Below, piece by piece: positions 36,227-45,812 of a stretch of DNA of 64,000 nucleotides; the stretch's first letter is position 1; every line of letters begins with the position of its first letter. The position numbers and the translations under genes were made by a program. Below the pieces are notes generated by a model that made no database searches, had not been told where the DNA came from, and was given only the letters and a program-made list of their open reading frames with translations. Source of the stretch: Alkalihalobacterium sp048323755. Its GTDB lineage: Bacteria > Bacillota > Bacilli > Bacillales > Bacillaceae_F. Location: positions 1 to 64,000 of the forward strand of contig NZ_JBLWFS010000021.1 of the NCBI RefSeq assembly GCF_048323755.1, in the 5' to 3' direction.

Positions 36227-36991
36227 TCAAACTGAAAGAGTATCTGCTCCAACTCCAAAATGTTTATAAAGATGCTTGTCTACCATTTGCTCTACCTCAT
36301 CAGATGTAAGCATGTCTAGGATCATTGCTCCACCCACTACGTTTAAATATTTGTTGGCCTGGACGAAATGGTCTCTTTTAATAGGTATCCCTTTTTCTTT
36401 AAGTTTGACTAGAGATTTTAATATCCCTTTTGTAATATTTCGATTGGACGTAAAGTTACTAGAGAAAAAGACTACGCATCTTGCAGAAAAGTCGCTATTG
36501 CAAAAGAACTCGGTTAGCCAGTAAGGGTTGTCCTTGTTTTCCTCATCATACGTCATATAACCAACCCACCATAAACGAGCCAGTATATGAACAAACAAAG
36601 AGCGTTTGTTACCATTTTTAAAAAATAAGGCTGTGTTTATGCGCTTGTCATTATGTTCTAGCAGTTCATTTTTTAGTCGATAGTAGGTGAACTCTCTTAA
36701 CTGTAAATGAGCTAGTCCAGACCATAGCCTTTCCTGAGTTGCTTGTGAAACGGTAAGATCTTTTAAAGCATCATATAAGATTTTTACGTTTTCTTGATCA
36801 CTCAGTAAATAGTTTTCATCCATATTTAAAGTAGGTATTTCAAAAGAGATATTCGACTCAAGAATTCTACCGTTTTCTTTAAAGTAGTCATTAAACCACT
36901 CATTGTTTTTTGTATAGTAATGATCCTTGTGTGCATCATAGTTAGAACGTAAGTCCATGAGTGTCTCATCGGAAATGAATTGTAGCTTCAA
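36227..36991 (-). CDS. DUF6339-like protein
   Basis: A 254-residue helical protein. Its middle (TVSQATQERLWSGLAHLQLR, FFKNGNKRSLFVHILARLWW and RCVVFFSSNFTSNRNITKGI) resembles DUF6339, a family known only from operons with ATPases and DNA-modifying enzymes. I see no catalytic motif. Conserved Trp, Arg and Asn residues in those helices suggest nucleic-acid or protein contacts. It is the last gene of a three-gene operon, two bases after the preceding gene; the ATG at 36991 overlaps the upstream ribosome-binding region (CGGAGGATTAG). Confidence 0.65.
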   Translation of the reverse strand: MKLQFISDETLMDLRSNYDAHKDHYYTKNNEWFNDYFKENGRILESNISFEIPTLNMDENYLLSDQENVKILYDALKDLTVSQATQERLWSGLAHLQLREFTYYRLKNELLEHNDKRINTALFFKNGNKRSLFVHILARLWWVGYMTYDEENKDNPYWLTEFFCNSDFSARCVVFFSSNFTSNRNITKGILKSLVKLKEKGIPIKRDHFVQANKYLNVVGGAMILDMLTSDEVEQMVDKHLYKHFGVGADTLSV

Positions 36992-36993
36992 AA

Positions 36994-37839
36994 CTAATCC
37001 TCCGTTCTATTCAGCTTTTCGATTTCTTCAAAGCTAGCTCTTAAAGGTTTTCGTAATACTAATTGGGCAGCTTGAAGTGGAGAGAGACTATCCGTCCCTA
37101 CGTCTTCAAGCCTATAATTATTCTCCGCAAATATTTTATCTAGAACTTGGTACCACGTGTATTCATCCAATTCGCCCCTACTATCTCTTAGTTTAGAAAA
37201 CACATAAACAAGAGCTGGCACAATAACGGTTGATAATATCGTGTTTTTGAGTCGTGAATTGGCTGTTGTAGCGTATTGGTTATATTCGTACTCAGGTAAG
37301 AGAATCGAAATGTTATTGGAATGGATATCAACATCCATATACTCTTTTTTTAATGACTTTGTCACCGTTATAATAGAAGGTAAATTTAGAAACTCCGTAT
37401 GATCCTCAAATAAATTCATTTCAATGGCTTCACCAATCGCAATAAAATTACCTTTTTCAAATCGAACGGGTAGCTCCTTAAACCATTTATTTAATAATAC
37501 ATTCGTATAGTGTTCTATCGTTTCTTTTGCAATAACAAATGTATGAATTAGAATTTTGCCACGTAGCACATCGGAAGGGATTACAATTTCTATCTTATTC
37601 TCATTTGTTTCGTATGCTTTACGAAAACTCGTCTGCGGGCATTCAATATGCACTAAATATACAGCCGACTGGGCCTCTATCAATCTACTTATTCCTCTAT
37701 TGTCTAGGTAAAAGTCCACATAAATTCGGACTTCTCCAAAGGATTCATCCACGTTTATAGCGGCTGTAAAACTGGAGCTAGTGTAATCATCATTATTCAC
37801 ATACAACACTGGGTATGGATACGATGAACTAATTTTCAT
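36994..37839 (-). CDS. Unknown protein of the GHKL-ATPase operon
   Basis: A 281-residue protein not recognised as any family. The first 190 residues are predicted mostly beta (repeated alternating hydrophobic stretches such as SFTAAINVD, VRIYVDFYLD, KIEIVIPSDVL), as in a beta-sandwich or jelly-roll. The C-terminal 90 residues are helical (LKNTILSTVIVPALVYVFSK, LDEYTWYQVLDKIF). There are no catalytic motifs, signal peptide or membrane spans. It overlaps the GHKL ATPase gene by 11 bases and precedes the DUF6339-like gene, so it is probably a structural partner of both. Confidence 0.55.
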   Translation of the reverse strand: MKISSSYPYPVLYVNNDDYTSSSFTAAINVDESFGEVRIYVDFYLDNRGISRLIEAQSAVYLVHIECPQTSFRKAYETNENKIEIVIPSDVLRGKILIHTFVIAKETIEHYTNVLLNKWFKELPVRFEKGNFIAIGEAIEMNLFEDHTEFLNLPSIITVTKSLKKEYMDVDIHSNNISILLPEYEYNQYATTANSRLKNTILSTVIVPALVYVFSKLRDSRGELDEYTWYQVLDKIFAENNYRLEDVGTDSLSPLQAAQLVLRKPLRASFEEIEKLNRTED

Positions 37840-39772
37840 ATAATTCTACCTCCAGTACACAATAATCAAAATAATCAATTTCTACGTTGATCATAAAACT
37901 TTTGTTTGCTTTAATAGATTGGACGTAAACCGTATTCGAACTAACTTTCTCGACCGTAACATCTTTGTCATCAGTGGATGCATTCTTAATAGGAAGATCG
38001 TAGTTACTTTGTTCGCCCATTACTTTAAAGACTAATTTCCCATTCTCTAACGATTTTTTTTGTGAGATAAAAAACTTATATTTACCTTGGTTCTTGTCAA
38101 TAGAAGCATATTTCTGCTGGATTTGAACTGGGTGTTTACTTGGTTTTCGTTCTTTCTTTTTATCTTTATCCCCATCCGTTTGCGGATTCACTTCATTTTG
38201 TCCCCCTGGTTCGGTTGTGCTACCACCGGCATCTCCTCCGTCACTATCATTTGCGGCACCGCCCCCACCTTCATCACCAGTTGGAGTAATTCCATAATTC
38301 CCCTCTAACTCTTGATCTAAATCTTCATGACGATCTTGTCCTTTAGTTTGCGCTCGTTTTTTTCGATCTTCTTTTACTTCTTTTGTAATAATGGATTTAA
38401 TTGTTGAATTTAACGATTCTCGTTTTTTCGTGCCACTATCAGCCAGCAAGTTTTTATTTGGTAGAAAGTCATTTAATCCAACTGCATCCATCGAATCAGT
38501 AATTTTTTCTTGGAAGTACTCTTTCACTGTATTTCTTATAAAGCTCTTTAAGTCTCCGTAGATCTTTTTCGCTAATTTCGGGTCCTTTTCATACCTCTCC
38601 GAAGACCATTCATTATGAGCAGGGTTTTCCATTTGTTTAAAAACATTATTCATATGAGCCCCTGTAATCATTAGTAAACCTGTAAAAGAAATGCTTCCAC
38701 TTATATTCTTTTGCTCAAAAATCATCATTCCAGTTTTCCGGGTCATTAAGACACGTCTATTTAAATCCTCACCATTTAGCAAATATAACTCCGCTTCTCC
38801 TTCTTCGAAGTGAATCCCATTCTTATATTCTCTAGCCGGGTATTTTATTTTGATCGTCTTATCCGAGATTAATAGATTAAAATAATTTTTTAGTACTCGG
38901 TTCTCCTCACTATCATCTAACTCAGCAATAAGTTCTCCTATGTTTTCATGATTAATTTCAAAATCATTAATCTTAACGACTAACTTTTTGTTGTATACCG
39001 TTATGAAGAAGTTAACTAGAACTGACTTTGTAACCTCTCCTTTCCAATTACCCTTTGGTTGGAAACCTGCAATATAAATATCTGTACCTGTCTCCTCACG
39101 AGTAAAGTCTTGGTCTAGTATGATGTCTCCAGGAATAGCTAACGATCTTTCATCAAAAGTAAAGTAACCATTTCCTAACGTAATTTGATCGTTATTCTTT
39201 TTGAACGACATAATATTTGCAACACCAATATAAGACTTATACCCAGAAATATCTAAAGAGGCATAAAACAACGTTCTTAGGTTCGAATTTAAAAACGGCG
39301 CAGATTTACCAATACCGAAGCTGCCACCAGAGCTTTCGTCTTTATTAGAAGATCCTGCTTCCTTAACTAAGGTACTCCAAGGCGAACCGATTTCTCCTTC
39401 TTTGGCCCCTTCTAACCCCTTTGTATTAAAATCACTAATTCGTAAAAATTGAATTTGTTGTTGATTAAATAACTTAAGCGCATTTTCAATAAAGTCTTCG
39501 CTTTTTTTATTTCTCCCATGCCATGTTTCCTTACACTGATGAAATACATCTACTAATTCTTCTTTATTTGGAAAACTCGTGCTATCAGCAGAAAAGCTTT
39601 TAAATTCAACCAAAACTGGTTTACTTTTATCTTTAACCGCATCTAATGAATTTTGGCAGATTTCTCTTGTTAGTGAGTCTAACGCATTTCCTCTAAACGT
39701 TTCTAATCCGGCATTATTTATAGAGTTGATTAAGCCACCAGTCGTAGCTGGAAAGTTCCAGTATCTATTCAT
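37829..39772 (-). CDS. GHKL (MORC/Hsp90-like) ATPase
   Basis: A 647-residue protein with the GHKL ATP-binding fold at its start. The N box is EICQNSLDAV near residue 40, G1 is RISDFNTKGL near 118, and the glycine lid is GGSFGIGKSAPF near 150. A MutL/Hsp90-like transducer region follows (TGTDIYIAGF), then a Gly/Asp-rich linker near 490-535 and a C-terminal beta domain. GHKL ATPases of the MORC type occur in prokaryotic restriction-modification operons, where they are thought to clamp DNA. No nuclease is fused here, so the two small partners, or the DUF262/HNH gene just upstream, may supply activity. It is the first gene of its operon. Confidence 0.8.
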   Translation of the reverse strand: MNRYWNFPATTGGLINSINNAGLETFRGNALDSLTREICQNSLDAVKDKSKPVLVEFKSFSADSTSFPNKEELVDVFHQCKETWHGRNKKSEDFIENALKLFNQQQIQFLRISDFNTKGLEGAKEGEIGSPWSTLVKEAGSSNKDESSGGSFGIGKSAPFLNSNLRTLFYASLDISGYKSYIGVANIMSFKKNNDQITLGNGYFTFDERSLAIPGDIILDQDFTREETGTDIYIAGFQPKGNWKGEVTKSVLVNFFITVYNKKLVVKINDFEINHENIGELIAELDDSEENRVLKNYFNLLISDKTIKIKYPAREYKNGIHFEEGEAELYLLNGEDLNRRVLMTRKTGMMIFEQKNISGSISFTGLLMITGAHMNNVFKQMENPAHNEWSSERYEKDPKLAKKIYGDLKSFIRNTVKEYFQEKITDSMDAVGLNDFLPNKNLLADSGTKKRESLNSTIKSIITKEVKEDRKKRAQTKGQDRHEDLDQELEGNYGITPTGDEGGGGAANDSDGGDAGGSTTEPGGQNEVNPQTDGDKDKKKERKPSKHPVQIQQKYASIDKNQGKYKFFISQKKSLENGKLVFKVMGEQSNYDLPIKNASTDDKDVTVEKVSSNTVYVQSIKANKSFMINVEIDYFDYCVLEVELYEN

Positions 39773-39904
39773 TTCTATCCCTCAAATTCTTTTTCAGACT
39801 TACCTTTACACATTACTAATTCTATTTTTCTATATTACTATTCTACAAAAAATCCCATCAATTTCATATCGTTTCATAGAATTTGTCAGTTCCAATTTTG
39901 GAAG

Positions 39905-39935
39905 AAAAAAATACACCTCTCATGAAGAAGTGTAT
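39905..39935 (-). terminator. Terminator of the DUF262 gene
   Basis: ATACACTTC and GAGGTGTAT pair across a short loop; on the minus strand six to seven T follow. It lies 13 bases after the stop of the GmrSD-like gene and separates it from the GHKL operon. Confidence 0.8.
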
Positions 39936-39947
39936 CTATCCTATATC

Positions 39948-41612
39948 TTAAATAAAATTTTTCCAAACTTGCTTAGCTATTGTAAATAGTTCTTTTTGAC
40001 GTTCTTCAATTCGAGTCGAGTTCCATTCTTTGTAAGAAGCCAATTTTTTAGTCATCTCAATCTTGGATTTTTCATATACTTTTTTCTTATCATTAAACAA
40101 TTTATTTTTAATTGACTTGTTGTACTCATCTGCTAGAAGAGTCAGATTCCCAATTCGATTAATGTATTTGTTGTGAATGTCTTCATGTACTCTCCATTGC
40201 CCTATATTTTTAGGCATAATGTGTTCCAAATGAATTTTCATATTATTAGGGTTAACAACTAACTCTCTTTGTTGGAAATCATTTATTTTTCGTAAAATAA
40301 ACTTAGCTACAGGAGCACTTTTAATTGAACATACTTGAAAATGACTTTCGAATTCTTCATCGTTTAACATTTCTTTCTTGAATTCTTCTGCGATCTCATC
40401 AAAAGTCATCGGGGTAGAAGAAATCTTCTTTGCCACCTTAGCGAACAGTACTTCATAACGATTGGCTACTTTCCCCGCAATGACACAGTTTCGAACGATA
40501 AAACTTTCAATCGCTTCAACCACTTTTTTTATTTCTGCTTCTTCATAGGATCCATTGACTAGCGCAATCACGATAGGATAGTACGTACTTGCGTTGAGAA
40601 GCTTTAAGTTTACTAGATGTTGTTCGATTTCTTTATCTCTAAAAAAGGTTTCATTTGAGGGATCAACAAGCACTTTATAAACATTTAAGCTTTTGACTAA
40701 CTCCCTTGCAAAGTTTAAACATTCACCTGATGTGGTTACCATACCTTTTAGATTTTTGTAAAGTTCTTTTTCCCGTGTGAAATCGTATTTTGAATTCCAT
40801 ATGGTTCTAAAATACTTCGTTAGGTCAATCCCGTCAGCACTTTCTTGCATTTTCAACCATTCATTTTTTACTTCTTCAATTAGATTGTCTGATGTTTTGA
40901 ATAAATGATTCTTTAGTAGATCTGAGGTTTCAAGCTCTTTACCTCTCGCGTTAAGAGTTTCAAATATGATAAATGCTTCATTCATATCATCCGTCTCTAC
41001 ACACATCAAACTAAATTTATTTTTAAAACCATTATAATATTCGACTAATTTATTGTATTTATCCTCGTCTTCTAGATCCTTTAACTCCTCCAATAATTGG
41101 TCATACAGATAATCATAAGCCTCTTTAATTCGAATATGTGACGGTTCCGTAATCTCACCAGACACCGGAATTCCACGTTGAATAAAGTCTCTAAAGAAGA
41201 TATTATCGATCTTACCTAAATGGAACTGAAGCTCGTTCTCTTCCTCGCTCCAACGACCAATAATTTTTAGACGAATATCCTCGACCTTATTTCTCGCCCC
41301 ATCTCGATTCGTTGCTGTATAAATGTCATCAAACAGCTGCCTAATTACAGACAAAAATATAATCGACGTGGAACTACGTTGTTGACCATCAATAATATAT
41401 TTCTTCTTATCCTCTTGATCATCGTGGATAACGACTTGTCCAAAGAAATGATTATCACGACTGTTCTCAACTAAGTCGTACAAATCTAACCAAAAATCCT
41501 TAATCTGTTCATCTCTTTCCCATGAATATTCTCGTTGATAATCTGGAATGTAAAACTTATCACTTATTAAAAACTGTTGAACTGTGTAAAAATTAAACTT
41601 CTTAATCGTCAA
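39948..41612 (-). CDS. GmrSD-like type IV restriction enzyme (DUF262-DUF1524)
   Basis: A 554-residue single-chain enzyme. The N-terminal DUF262 domain has IPDYQREYSWERD near residue 22 and the nucleotide-binding DGQQR motif near 70. The C-terminal DUF1524 domain is an HNH-type nuclease with HLEHIMPK near 459 and NRIGNLTLL about 30 residues on. GmrSD enzymes cleave DNA with glucosylated hydroxymethylcytosine, using NTP; DUF262 proteins in general restrict modified phage DNA. It is monocistronic, with its own terminator. The ATG at 41612 has GGAGATAAA upstream. Confidence 0.88.
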   Translation of the reverse strand: MTIKKFNFYTVQQFLISDKFYIPDYQREYSWERDEQIKDFWLDLYDLVENSRDNHFFGQVVIHDDQEDKKKYIIDGQQRSSTSIIFLSVIRQLFDDIYTATNRDGARNKVEDIRLKIIGRWSEEENELQFHLGKIDNIFFRDFIQRGIPVSGEITEPSHIRIKEAYDYLYDQLLEELKDLEDEDKYNKLVEYYNGFKNKFSLMCVETDDMNEAFIIFETLNARGKELETSDLLKNHLFKTSDNLIEEVKNEWLKMQESADGIDLTKYFRTIWNSKYDFTREKELYKNLKGMVTTSGECLNFARELVKSLNVYKVLVDPSNETFFRDKEIEQHLVNLKLLNASTYYPIVIALVNGSYEEAEIKKVVEAIESFIVRNCVIAGKVANRYEVLFAKVAKKISSTPMTFDEIAEEFKKEMLNDEEFESHFQVCSIKSAPVAKFILRKINDFQQRELVVNPNNMKIHLEHIMPKNIGQWRVHEDIHNKYINRIGNLTLLADEYNKSIKNKLFNDKKKVYEKSKIEMTKKLASYKEWNSTRIEERQKELFTIAKQVWKNFI

Positions 41613-41739
41613 ATTTATCTCCTACTTTTCAATAAATTGATGATTTAATTATACATGATTTTATTTTCAGAAGGTATTCTACAAGCATTAACCGAACTCT
41701 ATTAATTCATAATTTCGATTAGATAAAAGGTATTCTAGG

Positions 41740-44109
41740 TTACTTCTCTTTCCGCTCAAAATAAGCATGCAGTCGATACTCACAAATCTCTTTCGTCCAT
41801 TCATACAGCACTTCGTTGTGCTCCTCGGCCACATCAAATTCCGTTTTGAATACTCCATCTTCGAATGAAAGCAACCCTTTTGAACTGCCACTCCATTTCG
41901 TCATTGGCATATCGGCAATAAGTTTGGCTACTTTTGTTTCGTCGTAGTCCCACAGTCTTTTCCCTTGTTTGTCGGAAAAGTCGATCCGCTTCCTGTATTC
42001 TTTTTCCGTTAAGTAGTTATGGAAGTACGGTGCCACTTCTTCAGGTGTTACGGGACTTGTCCATTTCTCGAGACCGCAGCTTAACATATAAGATAGAACA
42101 ACCATTTTATAGCTCTTATTCATACCTGTCCGCTCGACTTCTTGAAGCCATGTTTCGTAAGCTTTGAACACATCTTCTTCGGTTTCATGAAGCTCGTTGG
42201 CCCAATATAGGAAGCCCGCATACGATTTGAATTCCTGCTTGTAGTTGTTCGTATCGGCGTTCCCGTATAAATGCAACTCTAAATACGTTGGGCGCTTCCC
42301 AAGTTCTTGTTTTAATTCAAAATAAGCTTGTCGAAGTTGTTCTTTTCGCGGTTGGCGCTTTTTCCGAAGTTCATCTAATAGCTGAATGACTTCCATCTCG
42401 AAATTAATGAAACAGTTGGCCGGAACTTGAGGCACACTTGATGGTGACTTGGTTCTCTCATCGTCCTTGCGCGTATCGAGTAGACGTAATTTATTATCTG
42501 CGTTTCGATAATTTCCAATCAGATCAATAATCGTACAGTGCTCTTTTCCTTTAAACAACCGAAGTCCTCGACCGACTTGCTGCGTAAATACCGTTAACGA
42601 CTCTGTTGGACGTACGAATAAAAGGGTATCTAACGAAGGAATATCCGTACCTTCATTGAAAAGGTTTACAGTAAAAATGACTTCCAGAACACCGGTTTCA
42701 ATCATTTGAATGGCTTTTGCACGTCCGTATTCACTTCCATTCGAATGCAGACTTGTAGCTTTCACTCCGTTTTCCTTAAAATAATTCGCTAGAAATGAAG
42801 CTTGTCTAATCGAAGAACAAAAGGCAAGTGTTCGTGTTTGTTTATGCGTTTTCCAGGCTTCCAATATCTTTTCTGCCATCTCTTCCCTTAATTGCGCTGC
42901 TAATAATTCTTCATCGTCATATCTGGTTCCTAGCCACGTAATTTGTGAATAATCCGTTTCATCATACACCCCGACATAATTAAAAGGTGCTAACCACTGA
43001 CGTTGAATGGCTTCAATAAAGTCAATTTGATAGGCGGTAATCCCAAGTAAAAATTCAGGCTTAAAATAGTCAAGAACACGTTGATACGTTTTTGCCGCTG
43101 CATGATGGAATTCATCGATAACAATGAGATCAAAGCTGTTAGGGTCGAACTTCTCTAAATGACGTTCGTTCGCTAATGTAAAAATCGACGCAAATACACA
43201 ATCGGCTTCGCCTTCTTTTTCGGTTCCGCTATAAATACCAAACGTACGCTCAGGCATAATATGTTCAAACGATTTTTGGGCTTGTTTTAAGATTTCTTCA
43301 CGATGAGCGACAAAGAGGATTCGCTTGTAATTTCTCGCAAAAAAGCCTGCTAAATAGGTCTTACCTAGGCCAGTAGCCATCACAACCATCGCTTTGTCGT
43401 AACCTTCTTCGACAACGTTATGTAAAGACTCAAGTGCCTCAATTTGTGAATGTCTTGGTGAGATGGTTCCGTATGACGCCGGTTCTTCAATAATGATCGC
43501 GGGTTCCTCATCATCAGCTGTTTGATTTAGCATTAACTCTACTTCTTCTGTTTTCGTCCACGTACGAACTAAATTCGGATGTTCCCGATGGTAATCTTCA
43601 TACAACTTTTCGTATTCAACTATCGTTTCTTTGTTAACAGGAACGGTTTGTTCATTAAGGAAAAGCTTCATGAACTCATCTAGCGCTTGTTGAAATGTAT
43701 CAGGAGAAGCTTTGGACTCCATCGCGACATTCCATTCGACCCCATGTGTAAGAGCAGACCGGGACATGTTCGATGAACCAATGATTAACGTCCCTTCATT
43801 TTCCTCATACTGAAACAAGTACGCTTTGGGATGAAACGCTCGACCATTGCTCTTCCACAAACGAACTTCAATGTTCGGATCTATTTCATTTATTTTTCTT
43901 AACGCTTCTGGCTGCGTCACAAATAAATAGTCACCTGTACAAACCTTCACTTCCGCTCCGCGATCTAATGCTTTTTTTAGTGGTTCTTCCAGAAGTTGTA
44001 CACCTGACTTCATAACAAATGAGGTTAATATGTATATAGAAGAGGAGCGATCAATCGCCTCAACCAAATCCGAGATTAAACGGTCTGTTACTAACTTAAT
44101 GTTACTCAT
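41740..44109 (-). CDS. PLD-nuclease/SF2 helicase fusion with a gap at motif III
   Basis: About 789 residues. The N-terminal half-PLD nuclease has HPKAYLF near residue 92 and GSSNMSRSALTHGVEWN after it. The SF2 helicase follows, with MATGLGKTYLAGFF near 240, DEFHHAAAKTY near 335 and QQVGRGLR near 485. The segment after LLGITA runs straight into YQIDFIEAIQRQWLAPF. Family members keep roughly 20 residues there (TPxRxDG onwards), so an in-frame deletion has removed motif III and its surroundings. Activity may be lost. The C-terminus is DUF3427-like. The ATG at 44109 overlaps the MazG-like gene stop and has no independent ribosome binding site, so translation is coupled. Confidence 0.85.
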   Translation of the reverse strand: MSNIKLVTDRLISDLVEAIDRSSSIYILTSFVMKSGVQLLEEPLKKALDRGAEVKVCTGDYLFVTQPEALRKINEIDPNIEVRLWKSNGRAFHPKAYLFQYEENEGTLIIGSSNMSRSALTHGVEWNVAMESKASPDTFQQALDEFMKLFLNEQTVPVNKETIVEYEKLYEDYHREHPNLVRTWTKTEEVELMLNQTADDEEPAIIIEEPASYGTISPRHSQIEALESLHNVVEEGYDKAMVVMATGLGKTYLAGFFARNYKRILFVAHREEILKQAQKSFEHIMPERTFGIYSGTEKEGEADCVFASIFTLANERHLEKFDPNSFDLIVIDEFHHAAAKTYQRVLDYFKPEFLLGITAYQIDFIEAIQRQWLAPFNYVGVYDETDYSQITWLGTRYDDEELLAAQLREEMAEKILEAWKTHKQTRTLAFCSSIRQASFLANYFKENGVKATSLHSNGSEYGRAKAIQMIETGVLEVIFTVNLFNEGTDIPSLDTLLFVRPTESLTVFTQQVGRGLRLFKGKEHCTIIDLIGNYRNADNKLRLLDTRKDDERTKSPSSVPQVPANCFINFEMEVIQLLDELRKKRQPRKEQLRQAYFELKQELGKRPTYLELHLYGNADTNNYKQEFKSYAGFLYWANELHETEEDVFKAYETWLQEVERTGMNKSYKMVVLSYMLSCGLEKWTSPVTPEEVAPYFHNYLTEKEYRKRIDFSDKQGKRLWDYDETKVAKLIADMPMTKWSGSSKGLLSFEDGVFKTEFDVAEEHNEVLYEWTKEICEYRLHAYFERKEK

Positions 44110-44428
44110 CTTCCACATCAATCAGGAAAACTCTCTCCTGAAAACCTCCACGTTCTTCAGCTTTTTTCTTGCGGATTGCCTCGACTTCATCAAATTTGGC
44201 TCCGTGCACACTTGCGAGACTGTGCATAATTTCGAGCACATCAGCAAGCTCCTCCAAAGCTTGTCCATCTGTTTGTGCTTCTTCGTATTCAGCAATTTCT
44301 TCAGTCAACTTAATCTTTAGTTCTTTTATGTATTCAACCTCATCCAATTGTTTCGAGCGGTAACCCTTTCCTGCTGCTTGAATGATGGCTGGAATTTTAT
44401 CACGAACAAGTTTATTGTAAATTGGCAT
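44102..44428 (-). CDS. MazG-like nucleotide pyrophosphohydrolase
   Basis: A 108-residue all-alpha NTP pyrophosphohydrolase. It starts MPIYNKLVRDKIPAI, the standard opening of this subfamily, and has the metal-binding signature EEIAEYEE near residue 40 and ELADVLEIM near 60. Such enzymes hydrolyse (d)NTPs to monophosphates and are found in defence operons as nucleotide depletion or house-cleaning enzymes. The stop overlaps the start of the PLD-helicase gene by 8 bases. ATG 44428 has AAAGGAATG upstream. Confidence 0.88.
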   Translation of the reverse strand: MPIYNKLVRDKIPAIIQAAGKGYRSKQLDEVEYIKELKIKLTEEIAEYEEAQTDGQALEELADVLEIMHSLASVHGAKFDEVEAIRKKKAEERGGFQERVFLIDVEDE

Positions 44429-44463
44429 AAGACAACATTCCTTTTTATGTATTATTTACCAGT

Positions 44464-44573
44464 TTACCATAGCGGTTTTATAGCGTGAAGGGAGTAGTTA
44501 AAAAGAACCATTCGTATAATTTCTGTCACAGGGACAACTCGAAATTTGTCGACGACAATGAACTATGGCATTG
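44464..44573 (+). repeat. Direct repeat D, copy 1, with a family A core
   Basis: TTACCA-x-AGCGGTTTTATAGCGTGAAGG begins at 44464; the 26 bases from 44471 recur exactly at 45751. A degenerate family A core (TGTCACAGGGACAACTCGAA, ATTTGTCGA) follows 30-50 bases on. Copies of both elements occur at 45744, so the pair brackets the disrupted fic gene. Confidence 0.8.
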
Positions 44574-44693
44574 ATATTGATACATAATAGTTTCAATTGA
44601 TACTAATAAACAACTTAGTTACCTATTCGATTTCTTCCACATCCGAAGAAAAAAGTACATCCGAATTACGGAATGCACCTTCTATTAGTAATC

Positions 44694-44734
44694 AAAAAGG
44701 CTAATGCTCGAACCTCAATTCAAGCATTAGCCTT
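44694..44734 (-). terminator. Terminator of the fic pseudogene
   Basis: AAGGCTAATGCT and AGCATTAGCCTT form a perfect 12-base-pair stem; TTTTT follows on the minus strand. It lies 28 bases beyond the fic stop. Confidence 0.85.
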
Positions 44735-44762
44735 ATTCTACTTTTCAGTTTCAAGATCAGAC

Positions 44763-45491
44763 TTATTCAAATGCACTTAAATACAAATCTAGCGAATCCT
44801 CTACTTCCTTTGCAACCAACTGAATAAAGTTATCATAATTCTGTTGGGTATGCGCCTTGTCTAAAGCCTCGTAATAGTTTAACCGATTTTCAATTTTTAT
44901 GACAATCGGTGGAAACCCATCTTTCATCAGTTCTAGATTTAATAACAACCGTGATGTACGTCCATTTCCATCAATAAAAGGGTGTATTCCTACAAATATT
45001 GCATGTAACATTGCCCCACGAGTAACTGGATGCATTTGAGTAGTATCCTGTTCTTACCATTTCAATAAATTACCTATTTCTTCTTTAATAAGAAATGGAG
45101 CTGGTGGTACTTGTTTAGCACCTGAAATAAATACTTGTTGGTCTCGATAAACTCCTGCATATTCATCATTAATTCCTTTTAAAATGAGACGATGTAAATT
45201 ACTAATTTGCCATTCTGATAAGGGTTCTTCACGTTGGACAATTTCTTCCACATATGAAATTGCATCACGATGATTAATAACCTCTAAATGTTCACGCAAC
45301 GTTTTCCCGCCAACTGTAATACCCTCGAGCACTACTTTCGTTTCCTGTAAGGTTAATGTATTTCCTTCAATTGCATTTGAATTATATGTCCATTCTAGTA
45401 GTAACTTTTCACGCAAACTCATTAGTGTGTACTTTGGGAATGGACGTTTGGCATCAAGAATCGCCTTTTTATGGTCAATTTGTTCAAACAT
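44763..45491 (-). pseudogene. fic: fic, Fic-domain AMPylase gene interrupted by a stop codon
   Basis: The reading is continuous in one frame but has a TAA at 45054-45056 (LLKW-stop-EQDTTQMHPV). The left part has the inhibitory-helix motif NSNAIEGN near residue 39 (class II type), and the right part the active-site motif HPFIDGNGRTSR. Fic enzymes usually transfer AMP to a hydroxyl side chain of a target protein. Only the stop separates a 145- and a 90-codon frame, and ATG 45035 could restart translation without the inhibitory helix. Reading the stop as Tyr (WYEQ) would give a normal-length protein of about 242 residues. The gene lies between two direct repeats. Confidence 0.85.
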
Positions 45492-45743
45492 TTTATCTCA
45501 CCTCTTAGGAATCGAATAATACTTATGGGAGTCTACTGAGATTCCAGTAATTTTTAAACATGCAGTATTTGTCCAGCAAATTGTTAAGCTTAATCATAAC
45601 AATGATAGTTAATTAATGGGTATTATAACAGAATTTATTAATTAACATCCCCATTAAATAACTGAAGGTAGGATAATACCGGTTTACTGTATAAGCTACT
45701 ATAAAGCAATGCTATTAGTTCTAAAAAAATTAAATCTCTGGCG

Positions 45744-45812
45744 TTACCAAAGCGGTTTTATAGCGTGAAGGGAGTATTTAAATACGTTAATACGATGTCA
45801 CTTTGACTACCC
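45744..45812 (+). repeat. Direct repeat D, copy 2, with a family A core
   Basis: Same TTACCA and AGCGGTTTTATAGCGTGAAG block as at 44464, exactly 1280 bases away, followed by GATGTCACTTTGACTACCC, a degenerate family A core. Confidence 0.8.

Noticed and set aside
39579..39989. 136-codon plus-strand frame
   Set aside because: It is antisense to the GHKL ATPase start and the DUF262 terminator, and has no ribosome binding site.
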